In this document: positions 35,944 to 46,201 of the stretch, piece by piece
Numbering within the stretch: position 1 is the first letter of the stretch
Layout: the number at the start of each line of letters is the position of its first letter
Source of the DNA: Sideroxydans sp.
Lineage (GTDB): Bacteria > Pseudomonadota > Gammaproteobacteria > Burkholderiales > Gallionellaceae
Assembly: GCA_024636935.1 (NCBI GenBank)
Contig: JAGXGC010000029.1
Coordinates: 1-55,593 of the forward strand
Direction of reading: 5' to 3'
Length of the DNA stretch: 55,593 nucleotides
Notes under the pieces: generated by a model
What the model was told of the DNA's origin: nothing
Database searches by the model: none
The model's input: only the letters and a program-made list of their open reading frames with translations
Made by a program: the position numbers and the translations under genes

Positions 35944-36470
35944 AACAGACTAGCCGTCACCGCAGCGAGATCAGGGAATATCTGCGTGCCTTCAGGCAAC
36001 CCACCCTTCTCTTTCGTCTTTACACCCTTACCAGTTAACACCAGATAGGGAATAGCCCCCAACCGAGCGACCGCCTCCAGATCACGCAATGAATCACCCA
36101 CTGCGGGCACGTCAGCCAAACCAACACCATAACGTGCGGATATCTCGAGCATCATGCCGCTCTTGGGTTTACGGCAACTGCAATCGGCCTCATTGGTGTG
36201 AGGGCAGAAGAAGATCGCATCAATGCGACCACCCACCTGTGCCAGCGACTTATGCATCTTGTCGTGGATCGCATTCAAGGTCGGCATATCGAACAGACCA
36301 CGTCCGATACCGGACTGGTTGGTAGCGACCACTACGCGATAGCCATCCTGATTCAAACGCGCGATCGCTTCCAGACTGCCGGGGATGGGCTTCCACTCCT
36401 CTGGGCTCTTGATGAATTGATCGGAGTCGTAATTGATGACGCCGTCGCGGTCTAGGATGATGAGTTTCAT
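35940..36470 (-). CDS. gmhB: D-glycero-beta-D-manno-heptose 1,7-bisphosphate 7-phosphatase GmhB
   Basis: GmhB removes the 7-phosphate in ADP-heptose synthesis for the LPS core. The 176-residue HAD-family protein has the nucleophile motif LDRDG (Asp7, Asp9), TNQSGIGRG, and a zinc loop with CPHTNEADCSCRKPKSGM. It overlaps glyS by four bases. The glyQ-glyS-gmhB-plsC order is typical of betaproteobacteria. Confidence 0.96.
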   Translation of the reverse strand: MKLIILDRDGVINYDSDQFIKSPEEWKPIPGSLEAIARLNQDGYRVVVATNQSGIGRGLFDMPTLNAIHDKMHKSLAQVGGRIDAIFFCPHTNEADCSCRKPKSGMMLEISARYGVGLADVPAVGDSLRDLEAVARLGAIPYLVLTGKGVKTKEKGGLPEGTQIFPDLAAVTASLL

Positions 36471-38611
36471 GCTGCCAGCTTGGAGATGTCTGCCGACTGG
36501 TTCATCAGGCGGCCGAGTTGTTGCAACAACAAAGCGCGGTTGATGCGCAGTGCCTTGTCCTCACACATCACCATCACCTTGTCGAAGAAATCATCGACGA
36601 AGGATTTCAGCGTGACCAGCGTTTTCAGATTGTTGCTGTAATCGCCACGATCGAAATAACCGCGCGCCATCGGCGTGATGTCCAACATAGCCTGATAAAG
36701 CTCGCGCTCGGCTTCATCTTGGAACAGCGTTACATCGATCGTCGCAGGCAGCTCACCCAACTCTTCGGCGTTCTTGCGCATGATGTTCTGCACACGCTTG
36801 TTGGCAGCAGCCAAGTCTTTGGCTGCAGACATAGCGGCGAATGCACGCACACCCTGCAAACGCGGCAAAGCCTCATGCAAACGCCCGCCCATCACTGCCA
36901 GCACGGCTTCGATATGTGTAACTTCAAAACTTTGATCACGCAGATAGCCGCGTAGGCGATCGGTCATGAAGCCTTCAACATCGGCTGCCACGGTCGCGCT
37001 CAACATACCTTGCGGGAAATTATCCGCAGTCGCTTTCAGCAGTGCAGGCAATGACAGGTCGAGCGGTGTCTCAATCAGGATGCGCAAGATGCCCAGCGCC
37101 TGACGACGTAGACCGAACGGATCTTTGTCGCCGGTCGGCACTTGGCCGATGCCATAGATACCGACCAGTGTCTCCAGTTTATCCGCCAGCGCCACGGAAC
37201 AGGCAAGCGGACCTTGCGGCAGCGTATCACCGGCAAAACGCGGGTGGTAATGCGCTTCGATGGCACTCGCCACTTCCGGCTTCTCGCCGTCATGCAAGGC
37301 GTAGTAGTGACCGATGATGCCTTGCAGCTCCGGGAATTCGCCGACCATGTCAGTGATCAGGTCGGCCTTACTCAAGCGTGCAGCAAGTTCAGCATCTGCC
37401 TTGTCTGCACCGAGCAGACGCGCAATGGTGCCTGCCAGCGTGGTGACGCGCTCCACGCGTTGCAGCTGTGAACCCAACTTATTGTGGTACACCACGTTGC
37501 CCAGCTTCTCGACACGGGTTTCCAGCTTCTGCTTGCGATCTTGATTGAAGAAGAATCGTGCGTCGGCCAGACGCGGACGCACCACGCGCTCGTTACCCTC
37601 GATGATGTGATGCGGATCGGCGATCTGCATGTTGGACACGATGAGGAACTTGTTCAGCAGCTTTCCAGTTTTCGCATCCAGCAGCGGAAAGTATTTCTGA
37701 TTCTGCTGCATGGTGAGGATCAGACATTCCTGCGGCACTTCGAGATATTCCTCCTCGAACTGACCAACATAGACTTCCGGCCACTCCACCAGCGCAGTCA
37801 CTTCGTCTAACAAAGAAGAGAGCAGACTGCGCTCCTCATTCGACATGGACATCAGCTTGGACTGATCGAAATTGGCATGACCGATCCAGATCGCTTTGTT
37901 TTGCTCAGCCAATTGATCGAGACGCGCGGCGATGCTTTCGCGGCGATTCTCAAAGCTGGCAACCACACGTCCGTCACGTGCCAGTATGGCTTCGTAATCG
38001 TCTGCATTATTTATGGTCACACGTTCGCCGCACAGAAAACGGTGGCCGCTGGTCACATTGCCGCTGGTCAGTCCAAGCACTTCTGCTGGCACCACGCTGT
38101 TGCCATGCAACACAGTCAAACCATGGACCGGACGAACGAACTGGTGCTCAAGATCGCCCCAGCGCATCAACTTCGGCACCGGCAGCTTCTTCAATGCCTG
38201 CATGATGATGGTGGAGATATATTCTTCCAGCGGCTTGCCCGCTTGCTCGATGCGCGCCGCGAAATATTCTGCCTTGCCATCACCCACACGTTGCAATTGC
38301 GCCAGCACCACATTGGCGGAACGCATGAAGCCTTCCAGCGCCTTGGTCGGCTTGCCTTCTGCATCCAAGCCGGATGCAACTGCAGGACCTTTGCGCTCGA
38401 TGATTCGATCAGCCTGCTGCGCTTCCACTTCGGTGATGCTCACCGCCAGACGTCGCGGCGTGCAGTAAGGCGTACATGCGCTGTCATCACCCAGCAATGC
38501 TTGTTCTTTCAGCGCAGCGAAAACTTCGTTGGCGAAGGTGGTGGAGAGTTTCTCCAACACCTTTGGTGGCAACTCTTCAGTGAGCAGTTCGATCAATAGT
38601 GTCTGTTTCAT
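36467..38611 (-). CDS. glyS: Glycyl-tRNA synthetase beta subunit GlyS
   Basis: GlyS is the tRNA-binding subunit of the tetrameric glycyl-tRNA synthetase. The 714-residue protein begins [17 protein letters not shown], the family start, and includes PLLDAKTGKLLNKFLIVSN, EFPELQGIIG and the C-terminal anticodon-binding region. I chose the ATG at 38611, which overlaps the glyQ stop. A second ATG at 38614 adds one Met. Confidence 0.97.
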   Translation of the reverse strand: MKQTLLIELLTEELPPKVLEKLSTTFANEVFAALKEQALLGDDSACTPYCTPRRLAVSITEVEAQQADRIIERKGPAVASGLDAEGKPTKALEGFMRSANVVLAQLQRVGDGKAEYFAARIEQAGKPLEEYISTIIMQALKKLPVPKLMRWGDLEHQFVRPVHGLTVLHGNSVVPAEVLGLTSGNVTSGHRFLCGERVTINNADDYEAILARDGRVVASFENRRESIAARLDQLAEQNKAIWIGHANFDQSKLMSMSNEERSLLSSLLDEVTALVEWPEVYVGQFEEEYLEVPQECLILTMQQNQKYFPLLDAKTGKLLNKFLIVSNMQIADPHHIIEGNERVVRPRLADARFFFNQDRKQKLETRVEKLGNVVYHNKLGSQLQRVERVTTLAGTIARLLGADKADAELAARLSKADLITDMVGEFPELQGIIGHYYALHDGEKPEVASAIEAHYHPRFAGDTLPQGPLACSVALADKLETLVGIYGIGQVPTGDKDPFGLRRQALGILRILIETPLDLSLPALLKATADNFPQGMLSATVAADVEGFMTDRLRGYLRDQSFEVTHIEAVLAVMGGRLHEALPRLQGVRAFAAMSAAKDLAAANKRVQNIMRKNAEELGELPATIDVTLFQDEAERELYQAMLDITPMARGYFDRGDYSNNLKTLVTLKSFVDDFFDKVMVMCEDKALRINRALLLQQLGRLMNQSADISKLAA

Positions 38612-39507
38612 CATGCGTCCTCCCCTTTCTTGCACATGGGGAAGCCCAAGGCTTCACGCGAGTCAAAATATGCCTGCGCGACCTGACGCGACAAAGCACG
38701 TACACGACCGATATATGCCGCACGCTCCGTCACCGAGATCGCACCGCGCGCATCAAGCAAATTGAAGGTATGTGAGCACTTCATCACCATCTCGAAACCG
38801 GGTAGCGGCAGCCCTGCATCCATCAGGCGCTTCGCTTCGCCCTCGTATTCATTGAAGTGGCGGAACAACATCTCCACGTTGGAATGCTCGAAGTTGTAAT
38901 TCGACTGCTCCACTTCGTTCTGGTGATACACGTCGCCATAGGTGACCACGTTGTCGCCATTCCTAGACCACACCAGGTCGTACACATTCTCGACACCTTG
39001 CAGATACATGGCCAGCCGTTCCAGACCATAGGTGATCTCGCCCAGCACCGGTTTGCAGATAAGCGAACCAACTTCCTGGAAATAAGTGAACTGCGTGACT
39101 TCCATGCCATCCAGCCACACTTCCCAACCCAAGCCCCAAGCGCCCAGCGTTGGAGACTCCCAGTCATCCTCGACGAAACGAATGTCATGCTGATTGGTAT
39201 CGATACCCAAGGCACGCAGGCTATCGAGATAGAGTTCTTGAATATTGTCTGGGGACGGTTTCAGCACCACCTGATACTGGTAGTAATGTTGCAAACGATT
39301 CGGGTTCTCGCCGTAGCGGCCATCCTTTGGGCGACGCGAAGGCTGCACATAGGCAGCACGCCATGGCTCAGGCCCGATGGCGCGCAAAAATGTTGCCGTA
39401 TGGAAGGTGCCTGCGCCGACCTCAATATCGTAGGGTTGCAGCAGGGAACACCCCTGCTTATCCCAGAAGTTCTGCAGCGTCAGGATGACTTGTTGGAATG
39501 TGATCAT
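38611..39507 (-). CDS. glyQ: Glycyl-tRNA synthetase alpha subunit GlyQ
   Basis: GlyQ is the catalytic subunit that activates glycine. The 298-residue protein begins [20 protein letters not shown] and has [21 protein letters not shown] and [20 protein letters not shown], all highly conserved in the family. It is coupled to glyS. Confidence 0.98.
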   Translation of the reverse strand: MITFQQVILTLQNFWDKQGCSLLQPYDIEVGAGTFHTATFLRAIGPEPWRAAYVQPSRRPKDGRYGENPNRLQHYYQYQVVLKPSPDNIQELYLDSLRALGIDTNQHDIRFVEDDWESPTLGAWGLGWEVWLDGMEVTQFTYFQEVGSLICKPVLGEITYGLERLAMYLQGVENVYDLVWSRNGDNVVTYGDVYHQNEVEQSNYNFEHSNVEMLFRHFNEYEGEAKRLMDAGLPLPGFEMVMKCSHTFNLLDARGAISVTERAAYIGRVRALSRQVAQAYFDSREALGFPMCKKGEDA

Positions 39508-39543
39508 GTACTAAACCGGCCGGATTTTTCAAAGGAGCGCATT

Positions 39544-39807
39544 TTACGGGTTTTCGGGCACTTGCGTCACCCTGCATAAGGCCAGTTTCGCGGTTCTTGG
39601 CAGGGCTTTGATCTCCCGCTCGCGCTTGGATGCGACCGAACGATCAGCACATGCTTCGCTATATACCAACTTTACCGGCAAACGACTGCGAGTGTATTTC
39701 GCCCCTTCGCCGGCATTATGGACAGCAAGGCGTTTGTCGATGTCGTTTGTAATGCCGCAGTAGAGCGTGTCATCCGCACATTTCAGGAGATAGCAGAGCC
39801 AGCTCAT
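39544..39807 (-). CDS. GIY-YIG nuclease-domain protein (UPF0213/YhbQ-like)
   Basis: This 87-residue protein is a lone GIY-YIG domain. Its motif is spread over [16 protein letters not shown], followed by the conserved [10 protein letters not shown] and [19 protein letters not shown] with the catalytic Glu region. Such small proteins may act in DNA repair, but cellular roles are poorly known. Its ATG overlaps the lnt stop by four bases, which places it within the lnt-glyQS run. Confidence 0.9.
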   Translation of the reverse strand: MSWLCYLLKCADDTLYCGITNDIDKRLAVHNAGEGAKYTRSRLPVKLVYSEACADRSVASKREREIKALPRTAKLALCRVTQVPENP

Positions 39808-41291
39808 CTGCGAGAATATCTCGCCCCAGCAGCCAACATCAGTACCAGCAAAATTAGTACGGCGATATTGCCCCAGCGCACATAGGGTGTACTGCCGACA
39901 TACCCCTGCACCTCAGCGGTGAGTACACCCTCTTCATGTTGCGGCAGCTGCGACAACACCTGCCCATCTATATCGATGACGGATGTGACGCCGGTATTGG
40001 TGGCGCGCAACATCATGCGGCCTGTCTCCAGCGCACGCATCTGCGACATCTGATTATGCTGAACTGCGGCATTCGATTCGCCATACCAGGCATCGTTGGT
40101 GACATTCACCAGCAATGTGGCCTGCGGCAATGGCCGAATGATTTCTTCACCGAACACGTCTTCGTAGCAGATATTCACTGCGACTTTCTGGCCTGCGATA
40201 TCGAGCGGCGCTTGCGCGTCGCCGCCGCTGGTGAGATCGCCCATCGGGATCTGCAACACGTCATTGATGAACCAACCCAGCACCCCACGCATGGGAATGA
40301 ACTCGCCGAAGGGCACGAGGTGATCCTTGCGGTAATGCTGGCTCTCGGCACTACCGAGCGAATACACGCTATTGAAGTAGCGTTCACCTTCTTTCTCAAA
40401 TGCACCGATTAAAATGTCACCGCCGTTCTGGCGCACGTGATCACCCAATATCTCTTGGTAATACGCTGGCACGTTGTGTCGCAATAACGGTATCGCCGTT
40501 TCGGGCATGACAATCAAGGGGGCATCACTGCTTTGTGCAAGCCGCCGGTATGTCTCAAGCGAGCCGATCAGCCTTTCCTCCGAGAATTTCTCATCTTGCG
40601 GGATGTTGCCCTGTAGCAAGCTAACCTTGAGCGGCTCGCCATTGGGCTGCGTCCACGCGACATGCTGCAACGCACCGCCGACCAACCAAAGAGCGCACAA
40701 ACTGCCGAATGCGATCTTGCCCGCTACGCTCCAGCGCACTTGCGACACGAAGAGCAGTACCGCCGCACTCACCGCCACTGCCAGCGACACGCCATACACA
40801 CCGAATACCGGCGCATAGCCCAGCAAAGGACTATCCGAAACTTGTGAATAGCCGAATGCCAACCAGGGAAATCCCGTGAACAACAATCCGCGCAGCCATT
40901 CCACCATCACCCACAGTGCGGGCATCAGCAGCAGCATACGAATAGCCGGCGTAGTACGGAAACGCATCAGCGCGTATCCCGCCAGCGCCGGTAGCGAAGC
41001 ATTCACCGCAGCGAATAACAAGGTGGCGCTGATCGCCAACAACGGATGCATATAGCCGTAATCATGCAGCGCAACATAGATCCAGCCGACGCCGAAGCTG
41101 AACAGCCCCATCCCAAAAGTGAAGCCTGCTCTTGCTGCTTGGGCCGCACTCTCGCAGCGAAGCCACACGCGGAACAGCACGAGCAGCGCCACGACACTCA
41201 GCGGGAACATGCCGAACGGCGCGAAGCCGAACACGGCCAGCACACCGGCAAGCAAGGTCTGCATGGAAGGGGAAGTGATGAGTCTATTCAC
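39804..41291 (-). CDS. lnt: Apolipoprotein N-acyltransferase Lnt
   Basis: Lnt adds the third acyl chain to lipoproteins at the inner membrane. The protein has N-terminal membrane helices and a periplasmic nitrilase domain with catalytic Glu in [10 protein letters not shown], Lys in [12 protein letters not shown] and Cys in [12 protein letters not shown], then a C-terminal helix. The start is uncertain: I use the GTG at 41291 (495 residues), which keeps an Arg before the first helix. An ATG at 41264 (486 residues) is possible. The longest frame to 41435 would overlap the divergent gene and is unlikely. Confidence 0.93.
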   Translation of the reverse strand: MNRLITSPSMQTLLAGVLAVFGFAPFGMFPLSVVALLVLFRVWLRCESAAQAARAGFTFGMGLFSFGVGWIYVALHDYGYMHPLLAISATLLFAAVNASLPALAGYALMRFRTTPAIRMLLLMPALWVMVEWLRGLLFTGFPWLAFGYSQVSDSPLLGYAPVFGVYGVSLAVAVSAAVLLFVSQVRWSVAGKIAFGSLCALWLVGGALQHVAWTQPNGEPLKVSLLQGNIPQDEKFSEERLIGSLETYRRLAQSSDAPLIVMPETAIPLLRHNVPAYYQEILGDHVRQNGGDILIGAFEKEGERYFNSVYSLGSAESQHYRKDHLVPFGEFIPMRGVLGWFINDVLQIPMGDLTSGGDAQAPLDIAGQKVAVNICYEDVFGEEIIRPLPQATLLVNVTNDAWYGESNAAVQHNQMSQMRALETGRMMLRATNTGVTSVIDIDGQVLSQLPQHEEGVLTAEVQGYVGSTPYVRWGNIAVLILLVLMLAAGARYSRR

Positions 41292-41370
41292 GATGAGTGG
41301 GCGATTAAGTTGATTCGCAGGATTATACGGTGTAACTTCCGCCGCACTTAAACCCTTGCTCTTGTGCGCC

Positions 41371-41844
41371 ATGACTGTCCATTCCGCCCTATATGACGAA
41401 ATCAGTGCCATGCTGGTCGAAAGTGATCTATTCAATCATCTTCCATCGGCTGAACTGCGCAGTGCTGCGCACTATTTCAGCATCACAAAGGTCGCTCAGG
41501 ATGAAGTGATATTTAACGAAGGTGAGATCGGCAATTTCATGTGCATCGTGCATGAAGGCAGCGTGCACGTCATCAAGGCCAACCAGAACGAAGATCAAAT
41601 CGAAGTGGTGAAACTCGGCAACGGCCGCGCCTTCGGCGAGATGGCGGTGCTGGATGGCGAGCGCCGCTCAGCCACCTGCCAAGCAGCGGAAGACAGCGTG
41701 GTGCTGACCCTATCCAAAGATGCGCTGGATCAGATGCTGGAAGAACACCCTCGCATGGCTGCTCGCATCATCCGCGCCATCGCCGTCAGCCTGTCGCGCC
41801 GCCTGCGCATGGCAGTAGGCCAACTGGTCGATTACATCGACTAG
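41371..41844 (+). CDS. Stand-alone cyclic-nucleotide-binding domain protein
   Basis: This 157-residue protein is a single CRP-type beta-roll with the phosphate-binding cassette FGEMAVLDGERRSAT, including the conserved Glu and Arg, followed by two helices. There is no DNA-binding domain, so it is not a CRP/FNR regulator; it may act as a sensor by protein contact. It is divergent from lnt. The ATG at 41371 is preferred over 41356 by similarity to family starts, but no ribosome site is clear. Confidence 0.88.
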   Translation: MTVHSALYDEISAMLVESDLFNHLPSAELRSAAHYFSITKVAQDEVIFNEGEIGNFMCIVHEGSVHVIKANQNEDQIEVVKLGNGRAFGEMAVLDGERRSATCQAAEDSVVLTLSKDALDQMLEEHPRMAARIIRAIAVSLSRRLRMAVGQLVDYID

Positions 41845-41850
41845 ATGCCC

Positions 41851-41995
41851 TCGAATGCCTTTAGAAATCGTTTTGCGGGATACAGCGCAAGGAGCCGCGC
41901 AGCGAATGACGAGACATACCGGGTTGGTAGGCAAGGAATGAGCGAGCACGCGACGACGCGATGTGCCCGGAAAACGAATTTATAAAGGCATTCGA
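41851..41995. repeat. Element bounded by long inverted repeats in front of marC
   Basis: A perfect 13-base inverted repeat (TCGAATGCCTTTA at 41851-41863, TAAAGGCATTCGA at 41983-41995) extends inward with few mismatches through CGTTTT/AAAACG and CGGG/CCCG, to about 30 bases per arm. The right arm contains the marC ribosome site (AAAGG, 41984-41988) and the first base of its ATG. The 120-base middle is GC-rich with repeated GCAAGGA. It looks like a miniature inverted-repeat or REP-like element, or a large regulatory hairpin. Confidence 0.8.
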
Positions 41996-42618
41996 TGCTG
42001 GACTTCACCGAATACACCAAAATCTTCATCAGCCTGTTCGCGATCATCGATCCGGTCGGCATCATCCCCATCATCATCGCATTCACCGCTGGCATGAGCG
42101 ACCAGAAACGAGATCGTGTGGGACGCATTGCTTCGCTCACGATGTTCGGCATCCTGCTCATGGCACTCTTGCTTGGCGAGGCCATCCTCTCCTTCTTCGG
42201 GATCAGCATCCACTCCTTCCGCACCGCCGGCGGCATCCTGCTGTTGCTGATGGCAATAAACATGCTGATCGGGCACAAAGTCCCTCCGTCGCCTGACGAA
42301 ACCGATGTCGATTCCACACAATCCATCGCCATCGTACCTCTGTCTACTCCTTTGCTGGCGGGTCCCGGCGCGATCAGCGCTGTGATCGTTGATGCACACA
42401 AGGCAGATAGCGCTTCCCACTACGGCATGATGTCATTGGTACTCATCGCACTGGGACTGACCGTGTGGCTCACCTTCCTCGCCGCTCCCTGGGTCTCGCA
42501 GCGGCTGGGCAGCATAGGCAGCACCATCGTTTCCAGGTTGATGGGCTTGCTACTGGCCGCCATCGCGGTCGAATTCATCTCAGGCGGCCTGCGCGGCCTA
42601 TTCCCGTCATTAGGTTAA
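41995..42618 (+). CDS. MarC-family membrane protein
   Basis: This 207-residue protein has six predicted membrane helices and the MarC/UPF0056 pattern, including IDPVGIIPIIIAFTAG and PLSTPLLAGPGAIS. Despite its name the family's role is not settled, and E. coli MarC is not needed for multiple antibiotic resistance. The AAAGG ribosome site before the ATG is part of a long inverted repeat. The rluF-like gene follows two bases after its stop. Confidence 0.92.
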   Translation: MLDFTEYTKIFISLFAIIDPVGIIPIIIAFTAGMSDQKRDRVGRIASLTMFGILLMALLLGEAILSFFGISIHSFRTAGGILLLLMAINMLIGHKVPPSPDETDVDSTQSIAIVPLSTPLLAGPGAISAVIVDAHKADSASHYGMMSLVLIALGLTVWLTFLAAPWVSQRLGSIGSTIVSRLMGLLLAAIAVEFISGGLRGLFPSLG

Positions 42619-42620
42619 AC

Positions 42621-43352
42621 ATGGAAAAGATACGACTCTCAAAATTAATGTCCGAACAAGGGCTCTGCTCGCGCCGCGAAGCGGATGATTACATCGCCAA
42701 AGGTTGGGTATTGGTAGACGGTGAAGTCGTCAGTGAACTCGGCAGCAAGATCTTGCCGACACAAAAGATCACCCTGAAAAAGGCCGCCCAGTCACAGCAA
42801 CAGGATCAGGCGACCGTCATCCTGCACAAGCCGGTCGGCTACGTCTCCGGCCAAGCCGAGGATGGTTACCAGCCCGCTATCGTGCTAGTGAAACCGGAGA
42901 AGCACTGGAAGCTCGACCCTTCCTCGCAACGCTTCGAGCCGCGCCACTTGAAGAGCCTAGTCGCCGCTGGCAGACTGGATATCGATTCTACTGGCATGCT
43001 GGTACTGACGCAGGACGGACGCATCGCCAAACAACTCATCGGCGAAGACTCGGACATCGAGAAGGAATATCTGGTGCGTGTTTCTGGACGTATCGCAGCG
43101 GACGGGCTGGATAAACTCAACTTCGGCCTGTCACTGGATGGCAAGAAATTAAAACCTGCGAAAGTCACTTGGCAGAACGATGATCAGTTGAAGTTCATCC
43201 TGAAGGAAGGCAAGAAACGCCAGATTCGCCGCATGTGCGAACTGGTCGGCCTCAAAGTCACCGGCCTCAAGCGCGTGCGCATCGGCAATGTGAAACTTGA
43301 AAAATTACCGATGGGACAGTGGCGTTACTTGCGTGAGGATGAAAAGTTCTAG
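42621..43352 (+). CDS. 23S rRNA pseudouridine synthase, RluF/RluB family
   Basis: This RsuA-family enzyme isomerises a uridine in rRNA. The 243-residue protein has an N-terminal S4 RNA-binding domain (RLSKLMSEQGLCSRREADDYI), the catalytic Asp in AGRLDIDSTGML, and the C-terminal GKKRQIRRMCE motif. It resembles RluF more than RluB in its N-terminus and C-terminal MGQWRYL, but the exact site cannot be told by eye. The ATG at 42621 gives the S4 domain start; a longer frame from 42465 lies inside marC. It converges with corC, overlapping by four bases. Confidence 0.9.
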   Translation: MEKIRLSKLMSEQGLCSRREADDYIAKGWVLVDGEVVSELGSKILPTQKITLKKAAQSQQQDQATVILHKPVGYVSGQAEDGYQPAIVLVKPEKHWKLDPSSQRFEPRHLKSLVAAGRLDIDSTGMLVLTQDGRIAKQLIGEDSDIEKEYLVRVSGRIAADGLDKLNFGLSLDGKKLKPAKVTWQNDDQLKFILKEGKKRQIRRMCELVGLKVTGLKRVRIGNVKLEKLPMGQWRYLREDEKF

Positions 43353-44209
43353 ACAGTTGCTTCGTTATCCTGTGGCGCTGCCGATACCTTCTCCAGCAAC
43401 AAAGCATGTAGGCGACGACTATCCGCATGCAACACAGTGAACTGCCAACCATCAATCATGAAACTGCTGCCGCGCTTGGGTAACTGTCCGGCAGCCTTCA
43501 GCACCAATCCGCCAACGGTATCGTACTCTTCGTCGCTGAATTCCGATCCCGCCTCTTCATTAAAATCCTCGATATCGGTGTCCGCTTTGACGCGCCAGTG
43601 AGTCTCGTCCTGACGGATGATGTTGTCTTCATCTTCATCGAAATCGTATTCGTCTGAGATGTCACCCACGATCTGTTCCAACACATCTTCGATGGTGGCC
43701 ATGCCGCACACACCGCCGTATTCATCCACCACCAGTGCCAGATGGTTATGGTTGCTGCGAAAGTCTCGCAGCAAGACATTAAGTCGTTTCGATTCCGGCA
43801 CGAATACGGCTGGGCGCAACATGTCACGCACGTTGAACTCTTCGCCAGCGTAATAACGCAACAAGTCTTTGGCTAGCAGCACGCCAATGATGTTGTCTTT
43901 ATCACCTTCAACGACAGGGAAGCGCGAGTGCGCGGTCTCGATGACGAAGGGGATGAATTGTTCGGGGGGCTGGCTGATGTCGATGACATCCATCTGAGCA
44001 CGCGGAATCATGATCTCGCGCACCTGGCGTTCCGACACCTGAATAACGCCTTCCATCATGGAAAGTGCGTCAGCATCCAGCAGGTTGCGCTGGAATGCGC
44101 TGTATAACAATGCGACGAGTTGTTCGCGATCTTCCGGCTCACGCATCAACATCGCGGAGAGCCGTTCTAACAAGGTGGGTTTGCTACTGCTACTGTCTGT
44201 ACCGTCCAT
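43349..44209 (-). CDS. corC: CorC/HlyC-family CBS-domain protein (YbeX)
   Basis: CorC (YbeX) has been tied to magnesium/cobalt efflux and, more recently, to ribosome maturation. The 286-residue protein has an N-terminal helical segment, two CBS domains (about 70-190, with IPRAQMDVID and VDEYGGVCGMATIEDVLEQIVGDI) and a C-terminal CorC-HlyC domain with an acidic linker (DEYDFDEDEDN). It follows ybeY by ten bases. lnt, normally next, lies beyond three plus-strand genes. Confidence 0.94.
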   Translation of the reverse strand: MDGTDSSSSKPTLLERLSAMLMREPEDREQLVALLYSAFQRNLLDADALSMMEGVIQVSERQVREIMIPRAQMDVIDISQPPEQFIPFVIETAHSRFPVVEGDKDNIIGVLLAKDLLRYYAGEEFNVRDMLRPAVFVPESKRLNVLLRDFRSNHNHLALVVDEYGGVCGMATIEDVLEQIVGDISDEYDFDEDEDNIIRQDETHWRVKADTDIEDFNEEAGSEFSDEEYDTVGGLVLKAAGQLPKRGSSFMIDGWQFTVLHADSRRLHALLLEKVSAAPQDNEATV

Positions 44210-44219
44210 TACCTGACTA

Positions 44220-44666
44220 CTAACTAACTAGATAGGGCGCAGGATACCGCAATTTGACCATCAGCGCAGTCTCGCGCGCCTCCATCGCCTCGGCTTCCCG
44301 TTTCTTCTCATGGTCATAGCCTTGCAGATGCAAGGCGGCATGCAATGTGAGATGCGCATAGTGCGCGAGCAGTTCTTTGCCTTGCTCCTTCGCTTCGCGG
44401 GCTACGACGGGGGCGCAAATGACCACATCCCCATAAAGTGGGGCAGTATCGTCATAGACGAATGTCAGCACGTTGGTGGCGTAGTCTTTACCGCGATAGC
44501 TTTCGTTCAACGCACGACCTTCGATCTCATCCACGATGCGCAAGGCCATCTGTATATCCTGCTCCAGCGCGACCTTCACCCAACGACGGAACTGCTGGCG
44601 AGTCGGAAGTTGCTTGGCATTGCTGGCGTATTGCACCGACAGTGAAAGTTTGTGTGAGTCAGTCAT
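44220..44666 (-). CDS. ybeY: Endoribonuclease YbeY
   Basis: YbeY is a zinc-dependent RNase needed for 16S rRNA 3' end maturation and ribosome quality control. The 148-residue protein has the zinc motif HAALHLQGYDH and the conserved NVLTFVY segment. It lies 38 bases after miaB. The phoH/ybeZ gene that usually separates them is absent. Confidence 0.96.
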   Translation of the reverse strand: MTDSHKLSLSVQYASNAKQLPTRQQFRRWVKVALEQDIQMALRIVDEIEGRALNESYRGKDYATNVLTFVYDDTAPLYGDVVICAPVVAREAKEQGKELLAHYAHLTLHAALHLQGYDHEKKREAEAMEARETALMVKLRYPAPYLVS

Positions 44667-44704
44667 CTTCGTAAAACCATCCGTATCTTCAAATCAGCGT
44701 ACGC

Positions 44705-46039
44705 TCAAACTGCCTCTACCACTTCGCCGCGCAAAGTATGGTTTGAGACCGCCAAGATACGCACATTCAAATAGCGCCCCAACATGCCGGGAGAACCCAC
44801 AAAGTTCACGACCCGATTGTTCTCGGTGCGCCCCGCCAGTTCGCTCGCATTCTTCTTGGAGATACTCTCCACCACCACACGCTGCACTGTCCCCACCATA
44901 CGTTGGCTGTATTCCTGCTCCAGCTCGCTGCTGCGCGCCTGCAAACGGTGCAATCGCGCCATCTTGACTTCATCAGGCGTGTCATCCTGCATCTCGGCTG
45001 CTGGCGTACCCGGACGTGGACTGAATACAAAACTGTAACTCGCATCGAAACCGACATCTTCGATCAGTTTCATAGTCGCTTCAAAATCCTCATCCGTCTC
45101 ACCCGGAAAACCTATGATGAAGTCGGAAGCGATAGCAATGTCGGGACGCGCGACACGCAATCTGCGCACAACAGATTTGTATTCCAGCGCAGTGTAACCG
45201 CGCTTCATCGCAGCCAACACCCGATCCGAACCGGACTGCACTGGCAGGTGCAAATGACTAACCAATTTAGGCGTATCTGCATAGACATCGATCACACGCT
45301 GCGACATCTCACGCGGATGTGAAGTTGTATAGCGCAAGCGCTGAATATCCTCCAATGCTGCGATGGCCCGCAACAGGAAAGCGAAATCCACCGTATCTCC
45401 GTCATCGGTCATCCCCTGATAGGCGTTCACATTCTGTCCCAGCAAAGTGATCTCACCCACCCCCTGAGCAATCAGTTTTTCCACTTCCCGCATCACATCT
45501 TCGAACGGACGCGACACTTCTTCGCCGCGTGTGAACGGCACCACACAGAACGTACAGTATTTGCTGCAACCTTCCATAATGGAAACAAATGCCGTGCCAT
45601 GCGCAGTCTGTGAAGCTGGCAGGTGGTCGAACTTCTCTATCTCGGGGAAGCTGACATCGATTTGCGCTTTGCCACTAGCGATACGTTCTTTGATGAGCTC
45701 CGGAAGACGGTGTAAGGTTTGAGGACCGAACACCACATCCACATAAGGTGCGCGCTTGATGATCGCATCACCTTCTTGGCTCGCTACGCAGCCACCGACA
45801 CCGATCAACAGATTCGGATTTGTTTTTTTAAGAATGCGCGCACGCCCCAAATCAGAGAACACTTTATTCTCTGCTTTCTCGCGAATAGAACAAGTATTGA
45901 ACAGAATGATGTCCGCATCCTCCTGCTTGTCCGTCTGCTCCAACTCAGCACCCGCCAACATCACATCCACCATCTTGTCCGAGTCGTACTCGTTCATCTG
46001 GCAACCATAGGTCTTGATATACAATTTCTTCAAAATCAT
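44705..46039 (-). CDS. miaB: tRNA-2-methylthio-N6-dimethylallyladenosine synthase MiaB
   Basis: MiaB adds the methylthio group to i6A37 of tRNAs. The 444-residue protein has an N-terminal MTTase domain with three cluster cysteines ([26 protein letters not shown]), the radical-SAM motif GCSKYCTFC, and a C-terminal TRAM domain. It probably starts the miaB-ybeY-corC run. Confidence 0.97.
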   Translation of the reverse strand: MILKKLYIKTYGCQMNEYDSDKMVDVMLAGAELEQTDKQEDADIILFNTCSIREKAENKVFSDLGRARILKKTNPNLLIGVGGCVASQEGDAIIKRAPYVDVVFGPQTLHRLPELIKERIASGKAQIDVSFPEIEKFDHLPASQTAHGTAFVSIMEGCSKYCTFCVVPFTRGEEVSRPFEDVMREVEKLIAQGVGEITLLGQNVNAYQGMTDDGDTVDFAFLLRAIAALEDIQRLRYTTSHPREMSQRVIDVYADTPKLVSHLHLPVQSGSDRVLAAMKRGYTALEYKSVVRRLRVARPDIAIASDFIIGFPGETDEDFEATMKLIEDVGFDASYSFVFSPRPGTPAAEMQDDTPDEVKMARLHRLQARSSELEQEYSQRMVGTVQRVVVESISKKNASELAGRTENNRVVNFVGSPGMLGRYLNVRILAVSNHTLRGEVVEAV

Positions 46040-46124
46040 TCACCTTCTTTCGGCACAAAATGCCGCAATAACCTTGGAGTAAACAGCCCTTTAAAACAGG
46101 GGCTATTCCTGACTAATTCACTAA

Positions 46125-46130
46125 TATAAT
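46125..46130 (+). promoter_or_regulatory. Consensus -10 element upstream of the first small membrane protein gene
   Basis: A perfect TATAAT lies about 70 bases before the start at 46202. The -35 region is weak, so this is a candidate only. Confidence 0.45.
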
Positions 46131-46201
46131 CGCTTCGGCTTCGACCAATTCGAATGTTTCGTATTGCAGCCACATTATTATTCAGGGAAAGGAATAACAA
46201 T

